A stretch of DNA of 64,000 nucleotides, from the NCBI GenBank assembly GCA_020002185.1, contig CM034543.1, positions 8,876,982-8,940,981 on the forward strand, in the 5' to 3' direction. This DNA is from Paraescarpia echinospica (lineage: Eukaryota > Annelida > Polychaeta > Sabellida > Siboglinidae). Positions within the stretch are counted from its first letter, which is position 1. Each line of letters begins with the position of its first letter. This document shows positions 50,808 through 63,284 of the stretch, one piece after another. The notes beneath the pieces are model-generated. The model had not been told where the DNA came from. It worked only from the letters and a program-made list of their open reading frames with translations, and searched no databases. Both the position numbers and the translations under genes were made by a program.

Positions 50808-52661
50808 TTAGGCCTAAGTACTGTTTTGTACAGCGGTACTATTAGTTCTTTTTCTTTATACGCTATATTTGGACTAATTAATCCAAGGATTTTATTTCCC
50901 TTTGAAGCTGTAATTCCACACTGCTCTGAAACCTTCATATCAGCACTAGTGGTTAACCCGAAGTCCTTTTCTTTTACTGTAGTACTTAGTACAGTACCCC
51001 CCTCCCCATTGTAATATCTACATCTTCGTTCCCATGTCTTGTGTGGAGGCCTTTACATTTCCCAAAATTGAACAACATTTGCCACTTTTCAGACATTCTC
51101 ATCTTATCAATGCTGTCTATCTCCATCACTTTTAATCCTTCTAAACACCTTTGTATCATCTGCAAATTTCAACACCTTGCTTCTTGTATCATCGTCCAAA
51201 TCGTTGATATATGTATTAAGAATAATATAGGTCCTAGTACTGATCCCGGTGGTAACCCACTCAAAATTGATTTCCCGTTTGAAGCCTTCCCATCAACAAC
51301 TACCCGTTGTCTTCTGTCAATCAGCCATTTCTCTATCCAGTTAGTTATACCATTTCCTATGCAATGGGCCTTTAGTTTAAACAGTAATCTTTGATGTGGC
51401 TCTTTGTCAAAAGCTTTTTGAAAATCCAAATACATGATATCTATTGATGATCCCTCGTCTACCCACTTAGTTATATCTTCCAAAAAACATAACATATTTG
51501 TTAAGCATGACCTCGCTTTTATTAGAAACCCATGTTGAGATGGATTTAACAAGTTATGTTTAACAAGAACATCCACCACGTGATCTTTAATTAGGCTTTC
51601 TAATAATTTGCAAATCATCGATGTTAAGCTCACTGGTCTTTAGATCTCTGACATGTTTCTCGAACCTTTATAAATAACGGTATAATGTTTGCTACTTTCC
51701 ATTCTAAAGGAACCACTCCCTCTTCTATTGGCCAATTGAAAACTGTTGCAAGCGGTATGCAAATTTGTTCTACAATTTCCAATAATAGTTTGGGCGGAAT
51801 CCCATCCACTCCAGGTGATTTATTATCCTTCATAGCCTTTATTTTCTTAGCTAACATTTCCGGGGTTACAATAAACTGTCCAAAATAGTCTGATTCTGAC
51901 CCCTTGAACTTAGCTTCATGTACAGGCAGTGGACTAATATCTTCTCTAATAAACAACGAACTAAAATACTCATTCAGGTCTTCTGCCATTACGAATCCCT
52001 CTGATATTATATTTCCAGCACTATCTTCCAGAGGACCGACCTTATCCTGAACTTTCTGTTTGCTTCGAACATACGCATAAAACTCTTGCTGTCAAGTTTT
52101 ATATTACAAGCTAATTTTATTCATAGCTTTTCTTCGAATTTCTAATGTCAGTTGTAGCTTGGTTTAGTGCTTCTTTATAAATGTTGTAGTCTTCATAATA
52201 TCCAGTACGTCTATATGACTTCCACATCATTTGTTTGTACGTAATTGTTGTAATGGCTTCTTTCGATAGGTGTTTCTTTTGGACCGTTTCCCTTGGTTTT
52301 TTTTAAGGGAATAAATTTATCGACGATGCATTCAATTTCACTGTTTACGATACTCCAGCATTCTGTTGCTGTCTTATTCTTCAGTGTGTTATTCCAGTCT
52401 ATCTTTGCTAAATATTTCCTCATGTCCTTATATCTTCCTTTGTGGAAATTTCTGCTGTACTGATTTTTACAATTCCTTTCTGATTTTACTTTGATGGTAA
52501 AATGTATCTAGTTGTGATCACTACTTCCCAGTGGCTCATATATCTTGACATTGTCAACTAATTCATTCTGGGAGGACAAAACTATGTCTAACACATTCTC
52601 ACCCCTGGTTGATTATAGCACATATTGAGAAAGGAAACTATCTTTTACTAAAAATAAAAAA
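50808..52661 (-). repeat. Array unit U5 (type A), 1854 bp
   Basis: Type A markers as U3. TMIQEARC is shared with U7 but not U3; KKTKGNG is private. Confidence 0.9.
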
Positions 52662-54515
52662 TTAGGCCTAAGTACTGTTTTGTACAGCGGTATTACTAGT
52701 TCTTTTTCTTTATACACTATATTTGGACTAATTAATCCAAGGATTTTATTTCCCTTTGAAGCTGTTATTCCGCACTGCTCTGAAACCTTCATATCAGCAC
52801 TAGTGGTTAACCCGAAGTCCTTTTCTTTTACTGTAGTACTTAGTACAGTACCCCCCTCCCCATTGTATTATCTACATCTTCGTTCCCATGTCTTGTGTGG
52901 AGGCCTTTACATTTCCCAAAATTGAACAACATTTGCTACTTTTCAGACATTCTCATCTTATCAATGCTGTCTATCTCCATCACTTTTAATCCTTCTAAAC
53001 ACCTTTGTATCATCTGCAAATTTCAACACCTTGCTTGTTGTATCATCGTCCAAATCGTTGATATATGTATTAAGAATAATATAGGTCCTAGTACTGATCC
53101 CGGTGGTAACCCACTCAAAATTGATTTCCCGTTTGAAGCCTTCCCATCAACAACTACCCGTTGTCTTCTGTCAATCAGCCATTTCTCTATCCAGTTAATT
53201 ATACCATTTCCTATGCAATGGGCCTTTAGTTTAAACAGTAATCTTTGATGTGGCTCTTTGTCAAAAGCTTTTTGAAAATCCAAATACATGATATCTATTG
53301 GTGATCCCTCGTCTACCCACTTAGTTATATCTTCCAAAAAACATAACATATTTGTTAAGCATGACCTCGCTTTTATTAGAAACCCATGTTGAGATGGATT
53401 TAACAAGTTATGTTTAACAAGAACATCCACCACGTGATCTTTAATTAGGCTTTCTAATAATTTGCAAATCATCGATGTTAAGCTCACTGGTCTTTAGATC
53501 TCTGACATGTTTCTCGAACCTTTATAAATAACGGTATAATGTTTGCTACTTTCCATTCTAAAGGAACCACTCCCTCTTCTATTGGCCAATTGAAAACTGT
53601 TGCAAGCGGTATGCTAATTTGTTCTACAATTTCCAATAATAGTTTGGGCGGAATCCCATCCACTCCAGGTGATTTATTATCCTTCATAGCCTTTATTTTC
53701 TTAGCTAACATTTCCGGGGTTACAATAAACTGTCCAAAATAGTCTGATTCTGACCCCTTGAACTTAGCTTCATGTACAGGCAGTGGACTAATATCTTCTC
53801 TAATAAACAACGAACTAAAATACTCATTCAGGTCTTCTGCCATTACGAATCCCTCTGATATTATATTTCCAGCACTATCTTCTAGAGGACCGACCTTATC
53901 CTGAACTTTCTGTTTGCTTCGAACATACGCATAAAACTCTTGCTGTCAAGTTTTATATTACAAGCTAATTTTATTCATAGCTTTTCTTCGAATTTCTAAT
54001 GTCAGTTGTAGCTTGGTTTAGTGCTTCTTTATAAATGTTGTAGTCTTCATAATGTCCAGTACGTCTATATGACTTCCACATCATTTGTTTGTACGTAATT
54101 GTTGTAATGGCTTCTTTCGATAGGTGTTTCTTTTGGACCGTTTCCCTTGTTTTTTTTCAAGGGAATAAATTTATCGACGATGCATTCAATTTCACTGTTT
54201 ACGATACTCCAGCATTCTGTTGCTGTCTTATTCTTCAGTGTGTTATTCCAGTCTATCTTTGCTAAATATTTCCTCATGTCCTTATATCTTCCTTTGTGGA
54301 AATTTCTCCTGTACTGATTTTTACAATTCCTTTCTGATTTTACTTTGATGGTAAAATGTATCTAGTTGTGATCACTACTCCCCAGTGGCTCATATATCTT
54401 GACATTGTCAACTAATTCATTCTGGGAGGACAAAACTATGTCTAACACATTCTCACCCCTGGTTGATTATAGCACATGTTGAGAAAGGAAACTATCTTTT
54501 ACTAAAAATAAAAAA
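52662..54515 (-). repeat. Array unit U6 (type B), 1854 bp
   Basis: Type B markers as U4. LKNKTATE and KKNKGNG on the EN side. Confidence 0.9.
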
Positions 54516-56369
54516 TTAGGCCTAAGTACTGTTTTGTACAGCGGTACTATTAGTTCTTTTTCTTTATACGCTATATTTGGACTAATTAATCCAAGGATTT
54601 TATTTCCCTTTGAAGCTGTAATTCCACACTGCTCTGAAACCTTCATATCAGCACTAGTGGTTAACCCGAAGTCCTTTTCTTTTACTGTAGTACTTAGTAC
54701 AGTACCCCCCTCCCCATTGTAATATCTACATCTTCGTTCCCATGTCTTGTGTGGAGGCCTTTACATTTCCCAAAATTGAACAACATTTGCCACTTTTCAG
54801 ACATTCTCATCTTATCAATGCTGTCTATCTCCATCACTTTTAATCCTTCTAAACACCTTTGTATCATCTGCAAATTTCAACACCTTGCTTCTTGTATCAT
54901 CGTCCAAATCGTTGATATATGTATTAAGAATAATATAGGTCCTAGTACTGATCCCGGTGGTAACCCACTCAAAATTGATTTCCCGTTTGAAGCCTTCCCA
55001 TCAACAACTACCCGTTGTCTTCTGTCAATCAGCCATTTCTCTATCCAGTTAGTTATACCATTTCCTATGCAATGGGCCTTTAGTTTAAACAGTAATCTTT
55101 GATGTGGCTCTTTGTCAAAAGCTTTTTGAAAATCCAAATACATGATATCTATTGATGATCCCTCGTCTACCCACTTAGTTATATCTTCCAAAAAACATAA
55201 CATATTTGTTAAGCATGACCTCGCTTTTATTAGAAACCCATGTTGAGATGGATTTAACAAGTTATGTTTAACAAGAACATCCACCACGTGATCTTTAATT
55301 AGGCTTTCTAATAATTTGCAAATCATCGATGTTAAGCTCACTGGTCTTTAGATCTCTGACATGTTTCTCGAACCTTTATAAATAACGGTATAATGTTTGC
55401 TACTTTCCATTCTAAAGGAACCACTCCCTCTTCTATTGGCCAATTGAAAACTGTTGCAAGCGGTATGCAAATTTGTTCTACAATTTCCAATAATAGTTTG
55501 GGCGGAATCCCATCCACTCCAGGTGATTTATTATCCTTCATAGCCTTTATTTTCTTAGCTAACATTTCCGGGGTTACAATAAACTGTCCAAAATAGTCTG
55601 ATTCTGACCCCTTGAACTTAGCTTCATGTACAGGCAGTGGACTAATATCTTCTCTAATAAACAACGAACTAAAATACTCATTCAGGTCTTCTGCCATTAC
55701 GAATCCCTCTGATATTATATTTCCAGCACTATCTTCCAGAGGACCGACCTTATCCTGAACTTTCTGTTTGCTTCGAACATACGCATAAAACTCTTGCTGT
55801 CAAGTTTTATATTACAAGCTAATTTTATTCATAGCTTTTCTTCGAATTTCTAATGTCAGTTGTAGCTTGGTTTAGTGCTTCTTTATAAATGTTGTAGTCT
55901 TCATAATATCCAGTACGTCTATATGACTTCCACATCATTTGTTTGTACGTAATTGTTGTAATGGCTTCTTTCGATAGGTGTTTCTTTTGGACCGTTTCCC
56001 TTGGGTTTTTTTAAGGGAATAAATTTATCGACGATGCATTCAATTTCACTGTTTACGATACTCCAGCATTCTGTTGCTGTCTTATTCTTCAGTGTGTTAT
56101 TCCAGTCTATCTTTGCTAAATATTTCCTCATGTCCTTATATCTTCCTTTGTGGAAATTTCTGCTGTACTGATTTTTACAATTCCTTTCTGATTTTACTTT
56201 GATGGTAAAATGTATCTAGTTGTGATCACTACTTCCCAGTGGCTCATATATCTTGACATTGTCAACTAATTCATTCTGGGAGGACAAAACTATGTCTAAC
56301 ACATTCTCACCCCTGGTTGATTATAGCACATATTGAGAAAGGAAACTATCTTTTACTAAAAATTAAAAA
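54516..56369 (-). repeat. Array unit U7 (type A), 1854 bp
   Basis: Type A markers; shares TMIQEARC with U5 and KKPKGNG plus AAAATTAAAAATTAGG with U3. Confidence 0.9.
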
Positions 56370-58222
56370 TTAGGCCTAAGTACTGTTTTGTACAGCGGTA
56401 TTACTAGTTCTTTTTCTTTATACACTATATTTGGACTAATTAATCCAAGGATTTTATTTCCCTTTGAAGCTGTTATTCCGCACTGCTCTGAAACCTTCAT
56501 ATCAGCACTAGTGGTTAACCCGAAGTCCTTTTCTTTTACTGTAGTACTTAGTACAGTACCCCCCTCCCCATTGTATTATCTACATCTTCGTTCCCATGTC
56601 TTGTGTGGAGGCCTTTACATTTCCCAAAATTGAACAACATTTGCTACTTTTCAGACATTCTCATCTTATCAATGCTGTCTATCTCCATCACTTTTAATCC
56701 TTCTAAACACCTTTGTATCATCTGCAAATTTCAACACCTTGCTTGTTGTATCATCGTCCAAATCGTTGATATATGTATTAAGAATAATATAGGTCCTAGT
56801 ACTGATCCCGGTGGTAACCCACTCAAAATTGATTTCCCGTTTGAAGCCTTCCCATCAACAACTACCCGTTGTCTTCTGTCAATCAGCCATTTCTCTATCC
56901 AGTTAATTATACCATTTCCTATGCAATGGGCCTTTAGTTTAAACAGTAATCTTTGATGTGGCTCTTTGTCAAAAGCTTTTTGAAAATCCAAATACATGAT
57001 ATCTATTGGTGATCCCTCGTCTACCCACTTAGTTATATCTTCCAAAAAACATAACATATTTGTTAAGCATGACCTCGCTTTTATTAGAAACCCATGTTGA
57101 GATGGATTTAACAACTTATGTTTAACAAGAACATCCACCACGTGATCTTTAATTAGGCTTTCTAATAATTTGCAAATCATCGATGTTAAGCTCACTGGTC
57201 TTTAGATCTCTGACATGTTTCTCGAACCTTTATAAATAACGGTATAATGTTTGCTACTTTCCATTCTAAAGGAACCACTCCCTCTTCTATTGGCCAATTG
57301 AAAACTGTTGCAAGCGGTATGCTAATTTGTTCTACAATTTCCAATAATAGTTTGGGCGGAATCCCATCCACTCCAGGTGATTTATTATCCTTCATAGCCT
57401 TTATGTTCTTAGCTAACATTTCCGGGGTTACAATAAACTGTCCAAAATAGTCTGATTCTGACCCCTTGAACTTAGCTTCATGTACAGGCAGTGGACTAAT
57501 ATCTTCTCTAATAAACAACGAACTAAAATACTCATTCAGGTCTTCTGCCATTACGAATCCCTCTGATATTATATTTCCAGCACTATCTTCTAGAGGACCG
57601 ACCATATCCTAAACTTTCTGTTTGCTTCGAACATACGCATAAAACTCTTGCTGTCAAGTTTTATATTACAAGCTAATTTTATTCATAGCTTTTCTTCGAA
57701 TTTCTAATGTCAGTTGTAGCTTGGTTTAGTGCTTCTTTATAAATGTTGTAATCTTCATAATGTCCAGTACGTCTATATGACTTCCACATCATTTGTTTGT
57801 ACGTAATTGTTGTAATGGCTTCTTTCGATAGGTGTTTCTTTTGGACCGTTTCCCTTGTTTTTTTTCAAGGGAATAAATTTATCGACGATGCATTCAATTT
57901 CACTGTTTACGATACTCCAGCATTCTGTTGCTGTCTTATTCTTCAGTGTGTTATTCCAGTCTATCTTTGCTAAATATTTCCTCATGTCCTTATATCTTCC
58001 TTTGTGGAAATTTCTCCTGTACTGATTTTTACTATTCCTTTCTGATTTTACTTTGATGGTAAAATGTATCTAGTTGTGATCACGACTCCACAGTGGCTCA
58101 TATATCTTGACATTGTCAACTATTTCATTCTGGGAGGACAAAACTATGTCTAACACATTCTCACCCCTGGTTGATTATAGCACATGTTGAAAAAGGAAAC
58201 TATCTTTTACTAAAAATAAAAA
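56370..58222 (-). repeat. Array unit U8 (type B), 1853 bp, first in transcription order
   Basis: Type B markers. Its right end joins the single-copy endonuclease region. Private changes include LVKHKLLNPS, LAKNIKAMK and MVGPLEDSAGNIISEG open at 57605. One T is missing in the AATTTTTATTTTT junction sequence. Confidence 0.9.
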
Positions 58223-58682
58223 TTGTGGTCCTCACTACCCATACTCTGTAGAGAGTTCCATTGTATATGCCCATGGTTAAAATCCCCCATAATAATACAG
58301 TCCCGTTTGCTAACTTCCCTTCTAGCGTTTTATACTTTTTCATTATTTTATATGCTGATGCTTGGACATCGATAAACTAAACCAACTGTTAACGTTGAGC
58401 TTCCTGTAACTATGTTACACCAAACAGCTTCTTCGCAATCTGCTTCACTTTCTAATTTTATTTCATAAGCCTGGATAGATGCTTTAATATATAAAATAAA
58501 TCCACCTCCCCTTCTTCCTGTTCTATCTTTCCTAAACATTACATATCCTGTCTGTCCCAATTCGGCATCTGATATATCGGTGGTTGCCCATGATTCGGTT
58601 ATACCTATTATGTGAGGGTCAATATCTTCTACAATAATGTTTTGTTCATTTCTTTTGGTTATTATACTCCTTGCATTTAAAC
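58223..58682 (-). pseudogene. CR1-like ORF2 endonuclease N-part (single copy)
   Basis: Minus strand: ARSIITKRNEQNIIVEDIDP, HIIGITESWATTDISDAELG, GYVMFRKDRTGRRGGGFILY, EAVWCNIVTGSSTLTVGLVY, RCPSISI, stop, then MGDFNHGHIQWNSLQSMGSE. These are the APE-type motifs (TESW, GGG, YR, GDFN). Two in-frame TAA codons follow SISI. It runs into U8 at DHNF with a one-base shift. Confidence 0.85.
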
Positions 58683-58754
58683 AAACTCATTTATATCCAG
58701 CTTCAGAACAGTTTTCCAGACTGTTCTTTGCTGATTTATTTGTACTGTCTTTAT

Positions 58755-59676
58755 CTATGCCTCCAGTTTCAGGCTTCTCTGTGTGTCCCCCCTGCGAATC
58801 CAGTTTAAATAGATGCAACCTGTCCCAATGTCAACATTTCGCCGCAGTTTCTCTGAGAACAGTGCTGCCCCTTTCCACTTAAATGGAGGCCATCTCTCAT
58901 GTACATATCTTCCTTCCCAACAATATACCCCCATAAATATGTGAATCCCACCCCTCTTCCTCACACATCTGCTCAACTAGTGCGTTGATCGCCATCATCT
59001 TGCAGTTTCTGTATGTTGCCCCTCCCTTCCTCCCATTACTGACAAAATTCCTGAGAGAATAATCTGTTAAACTCTTGTCTCCTTTAGCTTCCTCATTAAC
59101 TGTCTGTATTTCTGTACTATCCCAGTTGTTCCCTCCCTGTCTGCATTGTGTGTCCCTACTGTACTAGTATAGACCCATGCCACAATACCTTCCCTACCCT
59201 TTCAGTCACATGCTCTACCCTAGCCACCGGTAGACAAACAACGACGTCCTCCCCTCGCTTAGTGTCTGATCTGTCTTTCTCAGAATAAAGTCGCCCATGA
59301 ACGCTCTTGCTTTTCTCATTGCCCCCCTCGATCACTGCCTCAGAGTAGCTCCTTCTCCGGTTTGCATCTGTCAGGTTGTTGTCTTTTCCCCATGTCGTCT
59401 TCTCTCCTGTCACTTTCTCTTCCGTTCCATCCTTTCCTGCCGCTTTGTCTCTTGTCCCCTTTCCTCTTGTCAACTTCTTTTCTAGAACATTTACTCTCAC
59501 TTCTTTTCGTCCCTTCATCTTTCCTTCCATCACATTTTCTTATTTCCTCTCTCGTCCCTTTCCCCTCCTACATCCTTTTGTACTGTCACTTTCTCCTCTT
59601 TCACCTTCACGCCTGTCACGTTTTTTGTCTTTTGCTGAATACTCTGTCTTCTTCCACCTGTCTTCTTCTGTTTCAT
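58755..59676 (-). pseudogene. CR1-like ORF1 with SGNH-esterase-like C-terminus
   Basis: From about 59676 the minus strand reads MKQKKTGGRRQSIQQK and a Lys/Glu-rich, probably coiled segment. Then come NRRRSYSEAVIEGG, VARVEHVTERVGKVL, VGTHNADREGTTGIVQKYRQ, MRKLKE, and at the end DMYMRDGLHLSGKG with ALFSEKLRRNVD. VGTNN-like and DGLHLS blocks are SGNH-hydrolase blocks III and V found in CR1 ORF1. Several frameshifts and a stop break it. ORF1 proteins bind RNA and membranes; that is family knowledge. Confidence 0.75.
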
Positions 59677-59699
59677 AGTCTTACCAACTGCCTATGTGG

Positions 59700-62080
59700 T
59701 ATCTACCTCTTCACCACCTGTATATAATTGCTGTCGTTAACGTGAATACCCACGCATTCCTTTGATAGAATTAGGCCTACTTGTTGACTGGTTCAGTTCA
59801 CGCACTTCACATTTCTCCACCAACCAAAGTAAATGAGGTAAATCCGTTAAATTTATAGGGATTTTAAAGTCCATTAAATCATCGAATAACTACCAGCGAC
59901 ATCGCAGGATGTCGCGCAGGTCGCATCGAAGCAATGATGTGTTGAGGATGTGTTGTACGTTGTGATATATTGCCAACCATGTCGCGCCCATATACATAAA
60001 TAGAACACGTTTGTCTATAGTGGAATGATTAACGATGCAACTTTATGGTCGCACCATTATATTTCGAGTGAATGTTTAGCCAGCCGTGCAGGTCACGCGA
60101 TGCCCCCCAACAGCCGAGCTAGCTATACATCGGGCAACTATATTGCACAAGACAACGGGGCGTCAACTGACGCAAATAACATGGAAGAAAAGCAGAAGAT
60201 TGAATGTTTTGCACGACTTGAGGACGGTAGTTGGTAATCTGGTACCACAGACATTGCGCTGCAGTCGTGAGTGCGCTATGTGGAAGAGCGAGTTCTCAAA
60301 GCCGTAGACTGGTAGATGCTGCGAAGCAAAATAACGAAGGCAAAGTGGTAAATCTACCGACAAGCGGCAAACGTTGCATCATGTTGTGTTGCTATCACAC
60401 GAGTTCCACGCCCACGTCAGAGTTGACGATGGTGCAGTTGCGACAAGAAACTATCGTTGAGAATGTATATTGTGGCTCGTGTAAACAGGTTATCATTCTG
60501 ATTTCCACAACTTTTCAAGAAACGTCGTGAGACATTAGTACCATCCCTAATCGGCAGTTGCGAACCATCAAATAATTGAGAGATCCAGGGCACGAAAACC
60601 CACAGTTGTATATTTATTTGATGGTTTTCGTCATCCTTACTATTTTCGCCATACCCGACTCTTTTGCCTCGCAACTATCTCTTGTCTCCATGTTCAGATA
60701 TATTCTCACTCTCCGTCCCATCAAATATAAACTCCATCTAACGTCCCATCCTTGGACAGTTCTGTTCTTCGCCGTCTTCCTTCCACGTTTCTCTTCCCCC
60801 TGCATTGCCCATCCGCCAATGGTATATTTTCTTTTATTGGAAGGAGTATGAACATATCCTCTAACGTGTCATGTTGATGGTACAAGATATATAGGCGACC
60901 TGCATTCTGTCATATGTGAACAAATAACGTTAATGGAAAATTCTTATATAAGGTGGCATTCAGTCTGTAAAACCAAGATAGACTTCGCCCTCTGGTACAC
61001 TTGTTCGTTCTACTTCTGGGGAAAACATTCATCCACGGCGCTATTTCTGCGAGAAAATCATGCGTTCACTTCAGTTATATTTAACATAGCCCACATTCGT
61101 GTATTAACGTATACACCTGAATTAATTGAAACAAAGTTATGTGAACAACATTGCTCAAACTTCAAAACAAGGCGTCATGAATATTCGAAACAACTAATTA
61201 TGTCCTGTTGAGTAACAGTACAGTATGCTAGCTACTACTAATATACACACTACACGCGTGGTAAAGTTCTGTAACCAACCACCTTTAAATGTCACGGTTA
61301 ACGCACATATCAAAACCTGTTTAGTGGGTCAACGCGCATGCGTCAGAGGTTTAATATTTAGTCATCCCATCACGCTAACGCGCATTGCCTACTTCATTTA
61401 TGGTACGCCACACATCGCCTATCTGTTTACAGGTAAGCCATATGTTTATGTTATTATTAATAACCAAAACATTGTTTGAGCTACTTCAATATTCTTAACC
61501 GCATATCGGTGTTCAATATTTGGCTATTTCGCCTGGTAAAATGTTTAATTATCATCTTGTTTTGAAGGGTGTTCTTGAATGTTGCCGCTGCTGTCGTGGC
61601 AACGCTGCTTTGTGCGTTGATTCACGGGTCCGCCCCTGTATGCTGTGAACAAAGTAGCGTATTGTTAGAAGAGAGAAATCAGGTTTGAACCCTCTTGATA
61701 TTCTTTCGAAGCTTGCACAAGTTAAGGTTAGTCTCAGTTCAGTCAGCAGAATAATAATAATAATAATTTACTGCATTTCATTTCGCCATAAATCTGGCAA
61801 TTACTACCATTCAGAGGCGCATTACAATCCTAAAACACGGCATGTAACTATTAAGATTATTAAATAAAACAAATAAAAGCATTTAAATATATATCAGTAG
61901 CAAATAGATAAAGATAATAATAGTAAAAACAACTAATACTAATTAAAAACGACACGTTAAGAGAGATTGATAATAATAATAGTTAAAGGTAGATATTAAA
62001 ATGTTCAAACTTCGTCACTGCCCACTTATATCATTTAAAAAGAAACAGCACGTTTTAAAAGAAGTATCTTCAGTTGTTTC
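59700..62080. other. Spacer, no convincing gene
   Basis: Overlapping open frames at 60025-60530 (+) and 60417-60851 have no recognisable domain. A frame at 61225-61479 contains CNQPPLNVTVNAHIKTC but no supporting splice structure. AAT repeats lie at 61751-61765. Confidence 0.4.
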
Positions 62081-62324
62081 TTGTTTCTGCGTGTGAAAAA
62101 GCTTTGTCGCCTTGAGTACAAAGCTTGCAACGCGGGACCTCCAGCAGGTGAGCGTCGGTGGAGCGTAACGTGCGAGTGGGCTGGTGTCCAGTTAGCAGGT
62201 CCGCCAGATATGACGCAGTCTAGCCGTGCAAACTGCGAAACGTCAACAGGAGTAGTTTATACTCGATGTGTAGAATAAATATGTTGCGGGCTATAAGCAG
62301 TGATATGTTTGTTTGTGAGCGCGT

Positions 62325-62387
62325 GTGCGTGTGTGTTTGTGTGTGTGCGTGTATGTGTGTTTGCGTTTGTCTTTGTGTATGTGTTCG

Positions 62388-62427
<40 letters not shown>
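62325..62427 (+). repeat. (TG)n/(TGCG)n microsatellite
   Basis: Imperfect TG followed by about ten GTGC/GCGT units. Confidence 0.9.
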
Positions 62428-62505
62428 AATAGTCGTTGCGTAATAATTAAATCGTTGCTAAGTGCGTCCCGTAGTAGTCGATATACATGTAGTATCTGAA
62501 TGAAC

Positions 62506-62590
62506 AAATCTATCAGTGCAGACTTGCAAAACGCCTTCAGCAGTCCTAAAGACTGAATGCTGCACTATAAGAGTTATCTTTATTTTTGCA
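62506..62590 (+). mobile_element. SINE family 1 tail fragment, copy 4
   Basis: CAGTCCTAAAGACTGAATGC, TGCACTATAAGAGTTATC and TTTATTTTTGCAG match the tail of the SINE at 20245-20295. It ends with a possible splice acceptor directly before the exon at 62591. Confidence 0.6.
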
Positions 62591-62608
62591 GACTCACCTC
62601 AAGGAACA

Positions 62609-63250
62609 ATGCTTTCGACATTCGTTATAATGTCAACATGTTTGGCCTTCGTTGTTTGTGGCACTGACCTAAACATTGCGGTAAGTAGTACTCAATACTT
62701 CGTCGAATATAATTACCGGTGTAATAGTCCGGTGAAATTTGCTGAATAGTCGTCAGGAATTAATTAAATTAGTTATCGAAATTGTTTTCTGTTCACGTGA
62801 ATGCGTGATGCGTCTTGCGATACGGTGGGCTTTTCTTGCTCTCTCAAAATCACTGTCACCGATGCAATCTATCGGTTGAAAATTAAATGTCAGCATGGCA
62901 TTGAGCATTGTCAAGTTATCAGATTTAAATTGTTGGTCGATTTTTTTACCATTTAAACAAACGTATGTACTTGATCATAAAACCAACTGCAGATATTGTA
63001 TAAATAATTCGCTCATTACAAATTTGGACGTAAAAGAACTGTTTTCTTGATGGGCTAAGTATTCAGTTGTTGAAGCCGCTTTAAGGAAAACTGATTACTA
63101 CAATGAACGTAGAAAACTATCGAGCGAATAAACGTATGCCTTAACAGAAATTAGGATGAAAACATTATATTTTATTTACAACACATGTTCGTTAGATTGA
63201 GACAAAGGTTCATTAAATAGTAGTAATACAACGCACGGCCACCCACTTAG

Positions 63251-63284
<34 letters not shown>

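Larger units (their letters stand above)
41502..59676 (-). mobile_element. CR1-like non-LTR retrotransposon with an internally amplified EN/RT segment
   Basis: On the minus strand the order is ORF1 with SGNH-esterase-like end (59676-58755), endonuclease N-part (58682-58223), eight complete EN-to-RT units (58222-43393), one truncated unit (43392-41967), the RT C-terminus (41966-41620) and a 3' tail with repeated TTAAATCTTG/TTAAATATTG words ending about 41502. Parts outside the amplified segment occur once. A normal CR1 element is about 4-6 kb; this one spans about 18 kb because its middle is repeated. ORF1 with esterase, APE endonuclease and RT is the CR1 plan. It is disabled by stops and frameshifts throughout. 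Confidence 0.8.

Noticed and set aside
42416..57450. Plus-strand frames repeated every 1854 bp (for example starting MFATFHSKGTTPSS and MWRPLHFPKLNN)
   Set aside because: They are antisense shadows of the minus-strand RT and EN; conservation follows from the array itself.
43393..58222. CRISPR-like array
   Set aside because: Units are 1.85 kb of LINE coding sequence, with no short direct repeats and unique spacers.
41967..58222. Array as a tandem insertion of separate LINE copies
   Set aside because: No 3' tail, ORF1 or target-site duplication occurs between units, and all units carry the same lesions.
60025..60851. Overlapping plus- and minus-strand frames considered as a gene
   Set aside because: Frames are short and mutually overlapping with no domain, splice sites or signal peptide.
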